A stretch of DNA of 64,000 nucleotides from Panicum virgatum (lineage: Eukaryota; Streptophyta; Magnoliopsida; Poales; Poaceae): NCBI RefSeq assembly GCF_016808335.1, contig NC_053141.1:6254711-6318710 (forward strand), written 5' to 3'. How positions within the stretch are numbered: the stretch's first letter is position 1; each line of letters begins with the position of its first letter. Below are positions 25,086 through 37,409 of this stretch, piece after piece. The notes under the pieces were generated by a model that worked only from the letters and a program-made list of their open reading frames with translations, was not told the DNA's origin and searched no databases. The translations under genes and the position numbers were made by a program.

Positions 25086-26531
25086 GCTGCACATTGTACC
25101 CCTTTTTTTTGCGTTATGCAACAAACATTGTACTAGTTGAAATTTTAAATAGAAGGAAAAATTACAACTTAGTTGTTCGTCAATTGCTGGTTTGCGGTAT
25201 GCAGCACCCCGGCGCCCTGTCCCCCTGGCAGATAGGTTCAGTTGTTATGACCTATCTGCCATCCGAGCCGCAGGAGACACTCCGGACCCCCGTATGAGGT
25301 TGAGCAAGCATCCTTGGGCATAGGTGTAGCATAGATCGCAAGTCGAGCGAGCGTCTTATTCCCTGTGTAGCAGAAAGAACTACAGAAAGGAGAATTAATT
25401 CGCTTGCATGGTAGTAATGATATTGCTACTTAGCTGTTTGTCGCATGCAGAATCGATCTGTGATGTCTGGCTCAAAGCGGATGCTCCGGGCCCCCTGGGA
25501 GATAGACTCAGTTGTTTTGAGTCTGTCTACCACCGAGACTGGACTTCGATCTGCATGAAACCTTAAAAGCGGATGCCGGGACCCCCTGGTAGGTAGGCTC
25601 AATGGTTTGAGGCTAGGTACCACCAGCCAAGGCTTAACCTGTGCACCACTTCAAAGTTACAGCTTAGTAGCAGACCCGCGGGACCTATTTTGGACCAGCC
25701 CCCAGGCTAGTACGAGGTCCGGAGCTCCATATGCACAGGTCCAGGCAGTTCAGTGCTTGTTACAGAGTGTTGGAGTGTGTAGGCTTAGGGTGCGGAACCA
25801 GGCTAAGGTGCTACACAGGACTCCGGACCACTCCAGGAAACAACACGACTTTTCCGGACCTGGCTCCGATGCTCCAGACCCTTCCTAGCAGTGGGTGAGG
25901 TCATTTTGTCGTACTCGATCCTTTGAGATATGGAGCTGGACATGCCGTGTAGGACTTAGGGAGCCAACTCTTGAGCTAGAACGAGGTCCGGGCCCCTAAT
26001 TACCCGGCTCCGGGTACTAGAGCACTCGTTACAGGGTGGTGGAGTGTGTAGGCTTTGGGTACCGAACCGGCTAAGCGGCTACACAAGACTCTGGACCACC
26101 CCAGAAAATAAGCACCCCCTCTCCAGAGCAGGTCCCTAGGGGTCCAGACCTCTCTCCCAGCAGCAAGAGGGTCCAGATCTGTACGGCAGTCCAGCAACTC
26201 AATACAGATCTGAGTTGTAGCGACAAGAGTGGAAGTCCGCACGGGGGTTAGAAAGGCAAAATTTTGAGAATCGAAATGCGAAATAAAAATTTGACACAAA
26301 GACAGAACAGGGCAAATGTTTCCTTTGCATCTTGATATACATGGCTCACGCGATGGATGCCAGAGGCCGGGTTTACGAGGGCGGACCTCTACCGCTCTGG
26401 GTCGCGCGTTAATGCTAGCCGGATGTGCGATGGATGCCAGAGGCCGGGTTTACGGGGGTGGACCCCAACCTCTCTGGGCCGCACGCTGATTCTATCTTAT
26501 TACAAAGGAAAAGTTCATTTCCCCGCTCTGC
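25086..26531. other. Element A spacer between convergent genes, with three hairpins
   Basis: No gene is supported. Hairpins lie at 25227-25260 (11-bp stem GGCAGATAGGT/ACCTATCTGCC), 25497-25532 and 25588-25621, each following CCCCCTGG. A block of about 75 bp around 25750-25830 recurs near 26030-26105. Another short block (GAGGGCGGACC...CTCTGG) occurs twice at 26380-26480. Relatives of the repeats occur in element D near 53590, 54040 and 54360-54460. Confidence 0.75.
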
Positions 26532-27989
26532 CTAAGTGTAAAACTTACGCAGATGCTCTATGTTCCATGGGTTGGGCGGCGGCACTCCATCCTCTGTGGC
26601 AAGGCGAACGCATCCGGGCTGGCATACTTCTGTGACCTTGAAGGGCCCCTCCCAGCTGGGGGAGAGTTTGTGGAGCCCTGCTCGGTTCAAGATCCGCCTC
26701 AGGACGAGGTCACCAGCCCGGAGCTCCCTACTGTGCAGGAACCGTTGATGATAGCGCCTGAGTGCCTGGTTGTAACGTGCATTTCGGATTGCAGCTCGCC
26801 ACCTTCGTTCGTCAATGAAGTCCAGGTCGTCGCACCGCAGTTGTTCCTGCATGGATTCATTAAAGGCCTGGACCCGTGGTGAGCCCAGGTGAATTTCTGG
26901 GGGAAGGCATGCTTCAGTCCCGTAGACCAGGAAGAATGGAGTCTCCCTGGTGGCTCGGCTGGGTGTGGTCCGGTTGCCCCATAGGACGCACGGAAGCTCA
27001 TCAAGCCATTTGGCACCATGCTTCTTCAAGCAGTTGTAGGTGCGGGTCTTGAGTCCCCTGAGGATCTCTGCATTCGCTCTCTCAACCTGTCCATTGCTGC
27101 GGGGATGTGCCACGGACGCAAAGCATAGCTAGATGCTGATGTCCTCGCAGTACTCTTGGAAGAGTCTGCTTTTGAATTGGGTCCCGTTGTCCGCGATGAT
27201 GCGGTTTGGGACGCCGAATCTACACACAATGGACTTGAGGAATGCGACTGCTGACTTTTTGGTGATGTTCATCACAGGGGTAACCTCCGGCCACTTTGTG
27301 AACTTGTCCATGGCGACGTAGAGGAACCGGTACCCGCCGACGGCCCGGGGGAATGGCCCCAGGATATCCACACCCCACACGGCAAATGGCCATGAGGGCG
27401 GAATCATTTGCAGAGCTTGAGCTGGTGTGTGTATTTGTTTTGCATGGAACTGGCACGCTTTGCAGGACTTCACCAGCTCAGCCGCATCCTGGAGTGCTGT
27501 CGGCCAGTAGAAGCCATGCCGAAACGCCTTGCCAACAAGCGTGCGAGATGAGGAATGATTTCCACACTCGCCTCCATGGATCTCCGCGAGCAACTCGCGG
27601 CCCTCTTCCTAGGAAATGCACCGCATGAGGATACCATTGGCGCCACGGCGGTAGAGATCCCCTTCTACCACCGCGTAGCATTTAGCCAATCGTACTATGC
27701 GCTCAGCGGACACATCATCCTCAGGAAGGATATTGTCCTTTAGGTATTCCTGGATCTCGGAGATCCATGCATCAGGAGCTCCCTGAGAAGGTGGGAGTGA
27801 CTCCACAAGGTCTCCAGGATCCTCGACAGAGCTCACAACCCAAGTCGGGCACCACAGGTGGAATGCCGCCGGGACCGCTAGCTTCGAGGTGCTAGCCTGA
27901 TCCCCTTCACCCAGTTCGGCAGGCTGGGCGGTAGGTCTCAGCAGCCATCTTTCGAAGACGCCCTCGGGCACGGATGCCCAGGTAGAAGC
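26532..27989 (-). pseudogene. Element A integrase
   Basis: Minus-strand frames 27609-27989 (linker), 27129-27593 and 26532-27113 together form the integrase. The zinc-binding region is HGGECGNH...CKACQ. The triad is D in WGVDILGPFP, D in IIADNGTQF and E in NGQVERANAE. The C-terminal part includes RAGDLVLRR and SWEGPFKVTE. Two TAG codons (near 27610 and 27126) sit where glutamine is expected, and no large deletion is seen. The protein would be cut into pieces by these stops. Confidence 0.88.
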
Positions 27990-28809
27990 TCTCACGGAGA
28001 GATCATCTGCTGCTGAGTTGAGTTCGCGGGGAACATGTTGCAGTTCCAAGGCGTCGAAGTCCTTCTCGAGCTTCCTCACATGGATGAGGTATGCTGCAAG
28101 CTGGGGATTGTTGCAGCTGCAATCCCCTCGGACCTGCTTGATGATTAGCTGAGTCCCCCTTCACCAGAAGCTGCCGGACCCCCAGAGTCAGGGCTTGTGT
28201 CAGGCCAAAGATCAGGGCTTCGTACTCCGCCATGTTGTTGGTGGCCTTGAACTCAAGGTGCACCATGTACTTCAGCTGATCTCTGTTTAGGTCGATGAGG
28301 ATCACACCAACTCCAGCCCACTTCTTGCGTACGGACCCATCGAAGAAAAGTGTCCAGTGGGGCTCGGTGAAGACTGGTGTCCTGACTTCCGGCTCCGGGG
28401 GTCCGGCGTTGAAGCCCGGACCCCCAGAATTGCTTGGGGAAGGAGTCCACTCCGCTATAAAATCAGCCAGGATCTGGCTCTTGATTGCATGGAAAGGCTG
28501 GAAGTCCAGCTGGAACTCAGCCAATTCTGCTGCCCACTTGGCGATATTGCCCGTGGCGTTGGAGTTCAGTAGGATCGCTCTTAACGGGTAAGAGGTCACT
28601 ACGACAACTCGGTGTGCCTGAAAGTAGTGGCGCAGTTTCCTGGACGCAATAAGTATGGCATAGATTAGCTTATGCGTCTCAAGATACATGGCCTTCGCCT
28701 CATGGAGGACTTCGCTGACGTAGTAGACTGGCTTCTGGATAGTCCGGACCCTGGTGACCGGGTCCGGCTCGCCCTTATCCACCACGTCCGGTCCTTGGGC
28801 CCCCAGCAA
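27990..28809 (-). pseudogene. Element A RNase H and second RNase H (aRNH)
   Basis: The first RNase H shows PVYYVSEVLHEAKAMYLE and ends ILADFIAEW. The second begins LFFDGSVRKKWAGVGVIL and includes TNNMAEYEALIFGL. This double RNase H is the hallmark of the Tat lineage. A frameshift near 28150 puts the last part of the second domain (LQHVPRELNSAADDLS) in another frame. Confidence 0.85.
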
Positions 28810-28948
28810 TTCTGGGTTCCCACTGGGACGAGGCTCCTCCGGACCCTCGTTGTCCGGGGTCCGGACCTTCAGGCAGAGGTGAGGCTAACGGGCCCCCGCG
28901 TCTGGGGTCCGGCTCACCATCCTTGGCCGGGGAGACCCTGGTGTCCCC

Positions 28949-30040
28949 CTAGCGAGCTTGCTCCGTCCTCTCGGTGACCAGCACCATGCTGACCGCCTCT
29001 GCAGATGCAGCAAGATACAGAAACAACACCTCACCGGGCTCTGGAGCCACCAATACTGGCAGTGAGGTGAGGTGCTGCTTCAGTTCCTGGAAGGCTCGTT
29101 CAGCCTCTTCGGTCCAAGAGAATGGACCGGACCTCCTCAACAGTTTGAAGAAGGGGAGGGCCCTCTCAGCCAGCCTCGATATGAAGCGGTTAAGAGCAGC
29201 GAGAGATCCAGTAAGCTTCTGGACGTCCTTGATGTGGCCAGGAGGCCTTATCGCTTCGATCGCCTTGATCTTGGCTGGGTTTGCCTCGATGCCTCGATGT
29301 GAGACCAGGAAACCCAACAGCTTCCCTGCCGAGACGCCGAAGATGCATTTCTCGGGATTCAGCTTCGTGCGCGTGGCGCGCAATCAGTCGAAGACGAGGG
29401 ACAGATCCTCCACTAGTGTTGACCCTACCTTAGTCTTGACCACAATGTCATCGACATACACCTCAATAATATCTCTAATTAGATTACACAAGGTTTTGAT
29501 CATAGCTCGTACAAACGTGGGTAAGGCATTCCTTAGACCATATGGCATGACAATATAGCAATAAAGCCCATCTACTGTTACAAAAGCAGTATGCTTCCTA
29601 TCCTCGCTAGACATCTGAATCTGGTGGAAACCAGAGTATGCATCTAGGAAAGACAATAGGTCACACCCGGAGGTGGAGTCCATGATCTGGTCGATACGTG
29701 GAAGATGATAGGGATCTCTAGGACATGCCTTGTTGAGGCTGGTGTAATCGATGCACATCTGAAGCTTCCCGTTGGCCTTTGGGACGACGACCGGATTGGC
29801 CAACCACTCGGGGTGGTGGACCTCCTCGATGAAGCCAGCGTGTAGCAGCTTGTGGACTTCTTCACGGATGAAGTTCTGCCGCTCCACGGACTGCTTCCGA
29901 GGCTTCTGGCGCACTAGCGTGGCGTCGGGGTAGATCCTCAGATTGTGCTCGATCACTTCCCTGGGGATCCCGGGCATCTGTGACGGTTCCCAGGCGAACA
30001 CGTCTACATTTGCCCGGAGGAAAGTGATGAGCGCGTCTTC
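28949..30040 (-). pseudogene. Element A reverse transcriptase
   Basis: RT motifs in order: FAWEPSQMPGIP, WLANPVVVPKANGKLQMCID, SLNKACPRDPYHLP, LLSFLDAYSGFHQI, and catalytic YVDD in EVYVDDIVVKTK. Frames 29384-30001 and 28949-29383 are separated only by a TGA where arginine (CGA) is expected. The connection domain follows (FGVSAGKLLGFLVSHRGIE). RT catalytic residues remain. Confidence 0.88.
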
Positions 30041-31078
30041 CTATTTCTCCTCTAGGTTCCCCGCGATGCGGGTGGTCCTGGAGGAGTCCGCCCCGATCTG
30101 CACCATCTTCACGGGAACATCGTCCGGATCAGATGGCTGAACCCTGGGTACCTTTGCAGACGCCCTGGGTTGCGAGGTGGATGGGTCCTCCTCGGTATGT
30201 GTAGCCTCTGCTGCCAGAGCATGCAGTCTCTCAACTGCAGCGACGGCAGTGGTGCGGTTACCCCGCATGGTGAGGAGACCGACAGGGGAAGGCATCTTCA
30301 GGACCAAATACCCGTAATGGGCAATGGCCATGAAGCGGTAAAGAGCCGGCCGGCCAATGATGGCATTGAACGGGAAGTTTACTTCCGCAACATCGAACTG
30401 GATGCTCTCTGTGCGGAAGTTCTCCTCGGTCCCGAACGTGACCATCAGGGTGATGCTCCCCGGAGGTAACACCGAATGTGGGCCCACTCCGGAGAATGGG
30501 CGAGAGGGAGTCAGCTTGGACTCCGAGATCTGTAGCTGCTTGAATGCTGCATAGCTGATGACGTTGAGGCCGGTCCCACCGTCTATTAGCACGTGATAGA
30601 GCCTTACGTTGGATATGACGGGGGCGGTGACTAGAGGTAGTACACCAGCCCCAGCCATGTTCTCCGTGAAGTCGGATGGCCCGAATGAGATGGTGGTGTT
30701 CATCCACCTTTGGTGCGGCGCCGCCTTCGAGACCCCCGGCTTCACCGAAAGGACTTCTCGAGGAAGGGTCTTCACGTCCCGCTGGGAGACAAATTCCCAG
30801 CTTCCACCGTACATTACGTACAGCTTCTTGCGGCGGTCGTCATTGTCGGAGTCGGAGTTGTCGTCGTGGAACACGCCCTTCAGCTCCCGAGCGGGGGATT
30901 GGTACCCCAGCTCCTTCTCCCCAGCAGCGGCCCCGCTGTCGGAGGCTTTCTCCTTGCCAGGTCGCTGGCGAGAAGGGGGTGAGCCGTTCTTGGAGGACTG
31001 CTCACGCCGCCCACTGACCCGCTTCGCGAGCTTCTGGATCTCGCGGTAGTCAGCGGCGCTATGGCGAGCGGTGGGATG
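30041..31078 (-). pseudogene. Element A gag C-terminus and protease
   Basis: The minus-strand frame 30041-31306 holds a zinc-knuckle-like region near its start (CLVHPTARHSAADY) and then an aspartic protease with active-site motif LIDGGTGLNVISY and the later segment AIIGRPALYRFMAI. The frame ends at a TAG (30041-30043) directly before pol, where glutamine would be expected, so gag-pro-pol was probably one continuous frame. Confidence 0.82.
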
Positions 31079-31080
31079 CA

Positions 31081-32451
31081 CTAGGCATGATCCTCCGCTG
31101 CCACCTTGTGGGCGAGGGCATTTGCCATGAGCATTCTGGCCCCCAGCCGCTGCCATGGCAGCTGGTGCTGCTGCTGCAACGGCTGGACCGCCGGTTGCGG
31201 CTCCCCGCGACTCCGGTTCTTGTTCTTCTTCTTCTTGCCACTGCCCTGAGCGGCAGCACCGGAGCCACCAGCTTTGGCGTCTCCGTCTTGGGGGGCTGAG
31301 TGCCATGCGCGGCCCTCAGCGGCTCTGGCACACTTGTCTGCAAGGGAGAAAAGCGTGGTGACTCTTTCTACCTCGTGCGTCGCCAGCTTCTCGAGCATCT
31401 TTTCATCACATACCCCCTAACGAAAAGCAGTGATAATAGATGCGTTAGAGATATGAGGAATGGTACCCCGTACCTTGGTTAAGCACGAGATGAATGCCCG
31501 GAGCGTCTCCCCGGGTTTCTGCCTCATGGCGTGGAGGTGAGCCTCCACACCATGCTGCTGGTATGCACTGGCGAAGTTCGCTGTGAACCTCGCACAGAGC
31601 TCTTCCCAGGACCGAATCGTCCCAGGAGTGAGGTTCATTAGCCAAGTTCGGGCTGGCCCAGACAAGCCTACATGAAAGTAGCTCGCCATGACGGCGTCGT
31701 TACCACCAGCTGCTGTGATGGCAGTAACATACACCTGCAGGAATTCCAACGGGTTAGTGGTACCGTCGTACTTCTCCGGCAGGTGCGGGCGGAATTTGGA
31801 CAGCCATGCCACCTCGCGGAGGTGCTCCACCAGCGCAGCGCAGCCCACCCCAGCCACCGGAGCGCTCGCCTGTATCCGGGCGTTCACCGGAGGCTTGGGT
31901 GCTGCCACGTCCAAGTCGGCGTTGAGGTTGCGGCCCTCAATGTTGAGACGGCGCTCTTGCGCCCTGTCCACGGAGATGCGAGCATCCTCACCCACACGCC
32001 TGCAGTTGAGCTCCGCCCGCAGGTCTTCTGTTCGTGCACCCCTCACTGTGGGGGAGCGCACGGATGCTGACGCACCACCCTGGCGCCGGTGGTAGGGTAC
32101 CACCGCATTGCCAGGAGGAGGTCGCTGCCCAGTCCTTGCAGAACTGGGGGAGGCCTGAGCCAGATGGAGGAGACGGTCGACGTCGTCCCGCCACTGCCTC
32201 AGGGCGTCTGGCGAGGCTGCAGCAACTGGGGGGTTGCGAAGCAACTCCCTAGCCGCCGCCAGCGCTCCGCCGCTCGCAGCTTGTGAAGGGGCCCTAGATG
32301 GGTGCCTTGACTCTTGCTGGCGAGCAGCATGCGCCGCCGCCGATGGTGGTTGCTCCACAGGCACAGTTGCCCCTGGAGCAGGAAGGCGAGAGGCGTGTAG
32401 CGCGGATAATGCCACACCCTCTGTCATCTCCACGTCGTCCACACGAACCAT
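31081..32451 (-). pseudogene. Element A gag
   Basis: ATG at 32451 (minus) opens 344 codons to 31417, then a frameshift leads to a frame running to 31081. The first half is Ala/Pro-rich. The gag core lies at about residues 210-340 (FRPHLPEKYDGTTNPLEFLQ, FHVGLSGPARTWLMNL, SWEELCARF). After the shift MLEKLATHEVERVTTLFSL and a Lys/Asn-rich basic stretch continue. It makes the particle shell. The start is chosen because it is the first ATG inside the primer site. Confidence 0.86.
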
Positions 32452-32488
32452 GGAGACGAGGAAGAGATGAACTGCGACCAGCTAAATG

Positions 32489-32508
32489 CCCCTACCTGGC
32501 GCACCAAA
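32489..32508 (-). other. Element A primer-binding site
   Basis: Next to the 5' LTR the minus strand reads TTTGGTGCGCCAGGTAGGGG, of the type that pairs with a tRNA 3' end. The related element D has a different sequence here. Confidence 0.65.
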
Positions 32509-32694
32509 TGTCGTGGTGTGGCAAACCACAGCCGGGTGGCGGAATGCACCCGCCTAAGCCCAGAGGGTGAGTACTCGGGGGTTAGCTAGGACTAGTTCGA
32601 TCTCGCTCAAGGACACCAAGAACACGATGAACACACACCGGGTTTAGAGTGGTTCGGGCCGCCGGAACGTAATACCCTACGTCCACTGTGTGCT
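32509..32694 (-). repeat. Element A 5' LTR, inner part (186 bp)
   Basis: It starts TGTCGTGG on the plus strand and shares much of its sequence with D's LTRs (for example GTGGTTCGGGCCGCCGGA). It is cut at 32694 by C2, whose 5-bp target copy is GTGCT at 32690-32694. Confidence 0.9.
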
Positions 32695-32896
32695 TGTTAT
32701 CGCCATAAATTAACAGGATTAATTTATGGGCCCAAAGCAAGATGGGCTTGAAGCAGGAGAATTAGAAGGCTTGTAAATCGGCTCCTGCGTGAGCATTTGG
32801 GCTACATGGGCCATGTATTTTTAGATTTAGTTTAAGATTAGAGATAGAGTCCGATCGGGACAAGATTAGTTTAGGTTGTTTCCCAAGTCTCCGGAC

Positions 32897-32904
32897 TATA
32901 AATA
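32897..32904 (+). promoter_or_regulatory. TATA box of C2 5' LTR
   Basis: TATAAATA in the only C-family 5' LTR that keeps its promoter. Transcription would be expected to begin about 30 nt downstream. Confidence 0.7.
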
Positions 32905-32999
32905 TGTACCCTATGTTATTCATAAGGAGAGGACATCACCACGTCTCGCAATCAACAATCTCGGCGCATTGCCACCCCTAATCTTAGGGTTTCATCCAA

Positions 33000-33715
33000 G
33001 TAAGCGCCATGCTGCCCTGATCGCTTCTCGCGATCAGGGCAGCGTTGTTCTTGATTTTACCTTGGTATTACTCGTACTGAAGCGTTTTTGATGGTGAGTA
33101 GTACTAGTTATCCTGATGTTCGTAGCATGACCTTTAGTAGATCTGTCGTGCTTTGTTGCTTATTGTCTACGAATACCATGTTGTCTTTACGCGATTATGT
33201 TATCATCTTAGATTAGCTCTTGTTGCATAGAGTTAGCTGCGTAAAGGCAACACCCTGCTTCCTTTATGTTTAGTAGATTTGATCTGTCACGGTTTGCTCT
33301 TATTCTTGAGAGTTGGCGTAATATCTGCTAGGTTAGGCCTTGCAAACGGGTTGGATGATCCGGTGGTGTGTTAGATGCTCTGCTTTAGTCTTAACAGGGA
33401 ATTGATCCGGGAATCGGCTCTTGCTAGTTCTTAGGCCTATGTTTTGGTTATGGTTTAGTTATCTGTTACGTTTATTAGGCCCAATCACGTGTAGGATGTT
33501 CCGATCTAGCAGTGAAGCCTTCACCGTTGTGGATTAGATCTTTTTAGATTTAATTGAAGCAGCTTTATAGTTATTCGCTTTAATCATCAATATCCGGATG
33601 CAAACAGATCCCATCTGACACCGGGACTCGATCGGCTCTTTAAAGCCGATGCAAGAGTCGTCCCGGGGAGCCGATCACGGCTCGGACTTATGTTTCCACG
33701 TGTTTGTGTATGCAG
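33000..33715 (+). other. Candidate leader intron within the C2 5' LTR
   Basis: GTAAGC at 33000 and a TTTGTGTATGCAG acceptor ending at 33715 flank 716 bp that is T-rich in its second half, like leader introns of plant genes. Both sites are present in the 3' LTR as well. If used, the spliced RNA would lack most of U5 and could not be a full genome copy, but could serve for protein synthesis. Confidence 0.3.
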
Positions 33716-33723
33716 GGGAATCA

Positions 33724-34274
<551 letters not shown>

Positions 34275-35123
34275 TCGCTCGCAGAAGCGCAGGGTGCAGC
34301 CCTTGCGTAATCTAGAAGAGGCAGAAGCAAAGTACCTTGACGTGCTGAGGAAGGCGCGTCCGGACCTCGCGGAACAAGTCAAGCATCCGCGAAGGGTGGA
34401 AAGGCGCCCTTCAAGGAATGAGTGGCGCCCCAAGCAGACAAAAGCCGATGAGAAGCCATCGGCTGATGTGAACATGGTGTTCGTGCTCCCGTCAGAGTTC
34501 CGGGCACCCCAACCGGAGGACTTGCCTGTTGCACAGTTGGATCTTGGCCCCCAGCCGATCATCTTTGAGAAGCCAAAGGAAAAAATCTACAAACATCTGA
34601 AGGGGCTGTATCTCAAAGGTTTCATCAACGGTAAACACGTCAATAGGATGCTGGTTGACACCGGTGCTACGGTCAACCTGATGCCATATTCAGTGCTGCG
34701 CCGGTTGGGACATTCTTCTGTCGACCTAATTAAGACCAATGTGATGCTCAATGACTTCAACGGGCAACCATCAGTGGCAATGGGGGTTCTTAATGTGGAG
34801 CTGACAGTGGGTCGCAAGACGATCCCGACTTCGTTCTTCATCGTCAACAACAAGAGTACATACACGGTACTGCTTGGGAGGGATTGGATTCACGCCAACT
34901 GTTGTATCCCTTCTACAATGCATCAGTATCTCGTCCAATGGTATGGTGATGAAGTGGAAGTGGTCCCTGCAGACGATTCCAGCAAAGTCTCGCTTGCAGA
35001 TATGAATGCCTGGGATGCAGAAGGACAAGATCCAATCTCAGGGATCGACCTGGAAGATTGTGATCGGATCGAAGCGACAAAAAATGGACTGAGGCTGGTC
35101 TTATCCACTGGCCTCACAGAGTA
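34275..35123 (+). pseudogene. C2 distal gag and aspartic protease
   Basis: The open frame 34255-35123 starts with a basic stretch (RRVERRPSRNEWRPKQ) and then the protease. Its active-site motif is MLVDTGATVNLMPY and the flap/downstream region includes TYTVLLGRDWIHAN. It ends GLTE-stop at 35121-35123, exactly at the candidate splice donor. The domain looks intact, but its link to gag is lost by the deletion. C1 lacks this domain altogether. Confidence 0.88.
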
Positions 35124-35254
35124 AGTACATCCTGGCATGCTACGGGGTGTAATAGAGATAGAGAGGCCGGTCCCAGCGACCGGCCCCGAAAAATAGAAAA
35201 ATCCTATTTAGGGTCGGAATTGTTACATCATGTACATACGATGGCCTGCTCCAG
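35121..35254 (+). other. Candidate intron between protease and RT in C2
   Basis: The donor GA|GTAAGT overlaps the protease stop codon. A CAGCAG tandem acceptor ends at 35254 or 35257. Joining at either acceptor removes the stop and keeps pol in frame, giving phase-2 joining. A hairpin (GGCCGGTC/GACCGGCC, 35165-35185) lies within. C1 has the same arrangement. Confidence 0.52.
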
Positions 35255-36600
35255 CAGTTGGCCACTCATTGATTGTTTGGTTTCGAATGATAATGGAAGA
35301 GTAGAAACGGCCAGCCCATGCGGTTGGCCAAATAATTTTTCTTGTCATCTCCCTGTGTTTGCCGCTGATCTTGTGGAAAATGAGGACCCGCCTGCGTTCG
35401 CAGCTGGTTTTTCAGACGACGGCAAGCTGGGATACGGGTTCACGTCAGCTGATGATTTGGAAGAGATTGACATCGGTCCTGGGGATAAGCCACGGCCGAC
35501 ATTTATCAGCAAGAAGTTGGATCCGGTCTTGCGTGAGGAGATGATTGCACTGCTGAAAGAGTACCAGGATTGTTTTGCATGGGACTACACCGAGATGCCC
35601 GGTCTAGACAGAAGCATCGTTGAGCATCAGCTCCCGCTCAAGAAGGGGTTTCGGCCGTTTCAGTAACGAGCACGTCAGATGAAGGCCGAAGTCTTAGAAG
35701 AAGTCAAGAAAGAGGTGGAGAAGATGTTGGATGCTGGGTTCATCAGGCCGTGCCGGTATGCAGAATGGGTCTCTAGCGTGGTACCGGTACAAAAGAAGGA
35801 TGGCCGATGGCATGTCTGCGTCGATTTTAGAGATCTCAACAGAGAAACGCCGAAGGACGAATACCCGTTGCAGAGACATTGATCAACGCAGCTGCCGGCC
35901 ACAAAATGATGAGTTTTATGGATGGTAATGCCGGCTACAACCAGATCTTCATGGCCCCAGAAGATGTAAACAAGACCGCGTTCAGAGTACCAGGCGCAGT
36001 CGGCTTGTTCGAATATTTGGTTATGACCTTTGGACTGAAAAATGCCGGTGCAACGTACCAACGTGCCATGAATTACATTTTTCATGATCTCATCGGCAAA
36101 CTAGTAGAAATTTATATTGATGCTGTCGTGGTCAAATCCAAATCAACTGGGGGCACCTAGAAGATCTACGTCAAGTTTTGGAGCGGACTCGAAGGTTTGG
36201 GCTCAAAATGAACCCAAAGAAGTGCGCCTTTGGCGTGTCGGCCGGTCAATTTTTGGGATTCCTGGTGCATGAACGGGGAATCGAGATCGGCCTGAAGAGT
36301 CAAGAAGCTATGAAGACGATGAAGCCACCTACTACAAACAAAGAGTTACAGAAGCTCATCGGTAAAATTAACTTTGTCAGACGATTTATTTCTAATCTGT
36401 CTGGGTGCATCGAACCGTTCATGGGTTTAGTGAAGATCAAATGCGATGATGAATTTCGCTGGGGGCAGAACAGCAGCAAGCTTTCGATGAAATTAAAGAA
36501 TATTTATCAAAGCCTCCAGTGTTGGTTCCTCCTCAGCAAGATAGGCCGTTCTATGTGTACCTATCTGTGGGTGACATTTCCATTGCTTCGGTGTTAATCC
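35255..36600 (+). pseudogene. C2 reverse transcriptase, multiply broken
   Basis: Frames 35220-35666, 35679-35882, 35879-36160 and 36178-36597 together give the RT. Lesions relative to C1: a CAA to TAA stop at 35664-35666, a 7-nt deletion near 35870, a 1-nt loss near 36155 and another shift near 36470. The catalytic box reads YIDA instead of YIDD (near 36115-36126), so the enzyme would be dead even without the shifts. Confidence 0.9.
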
Positions 36601-37409
36601 AGAAGCACGACGGCCAGGAGAGGGTGGTTTTCTACCTCAGCAGGCGCATGTTAGACGCCGAGACCAGGTACCCTGAAATCGAGAAGCTTTGCCTTTGCTT
36701 ATTCTTTACATGTACAAAGCTTCGTCATATTTTGCTCTCGGCGGAAACAATTGTCATATGCAAATCGGATGTCATAAAGCATATGCTGTCAGCTCCTGTC
36801 CTAAAAGGCCGGCTCGGAAAGTGGATGTTTGCATTGTCAGAGTTCGATATCCGATATCAGCCTGCGAAGGCAGTCAAAGGACAGGCACTGGCGGATCTTG
36901 TTGCAGACAGGATCAGCACTGATATTGCTGCATTATTTATTCGTGCTTGGGTTATGTTTTTTGACGGATCGGCTTGTGATGATGGGTGCGGTGTGGGAAT
37001 TCTTTTGGTGTCGCCTAGAGGGGTGAGTTACTCTTTTTCCATCAGGTTGACTGCCCCATGCACCAATAATTTGGTGGAATATGAAGCCGTTCGCAAAGGG
37101 ATGGAACTACTCCTCGAAGCTGGTGCAGAAGCGGTGGAAATATTCGGAGATTCCAAGCTGGTGATTTCTCAGCTCACGGAAGAATATAGATGTGAGAGCG
37201 AGGCTCTTTTTCCGATATGGATGCAGTGCCGTGTGTTGATGACATGATTCAGGTACATCAATTTCCACTGGATACGAAGAACTCTAAACAATGAAGCTAA
37301 TGATTTAGCACAGATGGCTTCAGGGTACAAAGAAACAGCCGATGGGGTTGATGTAGAGGTTCAGTTTCTGAACCTGGAGACTGGAGAGCCGATATCTTCA
37401 ATTATTTGA
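36519..37409 (+). pseudogene. C2 RNase H and second RNase H
   Basis: The open frame 36519-37247 spans RNase H (FYVYLSVGD, ADLVAD) and continues without a shift into the second RNase H (MFFDGSACDDG, GDSKLVISQL). That junction is broken in C1 but intact here. A TGA at 37245-37247 ends it; the remainder (FRYINFHWIRRTLNNEANDL) follows, with another shift near 37370. Confidence 0.88.
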
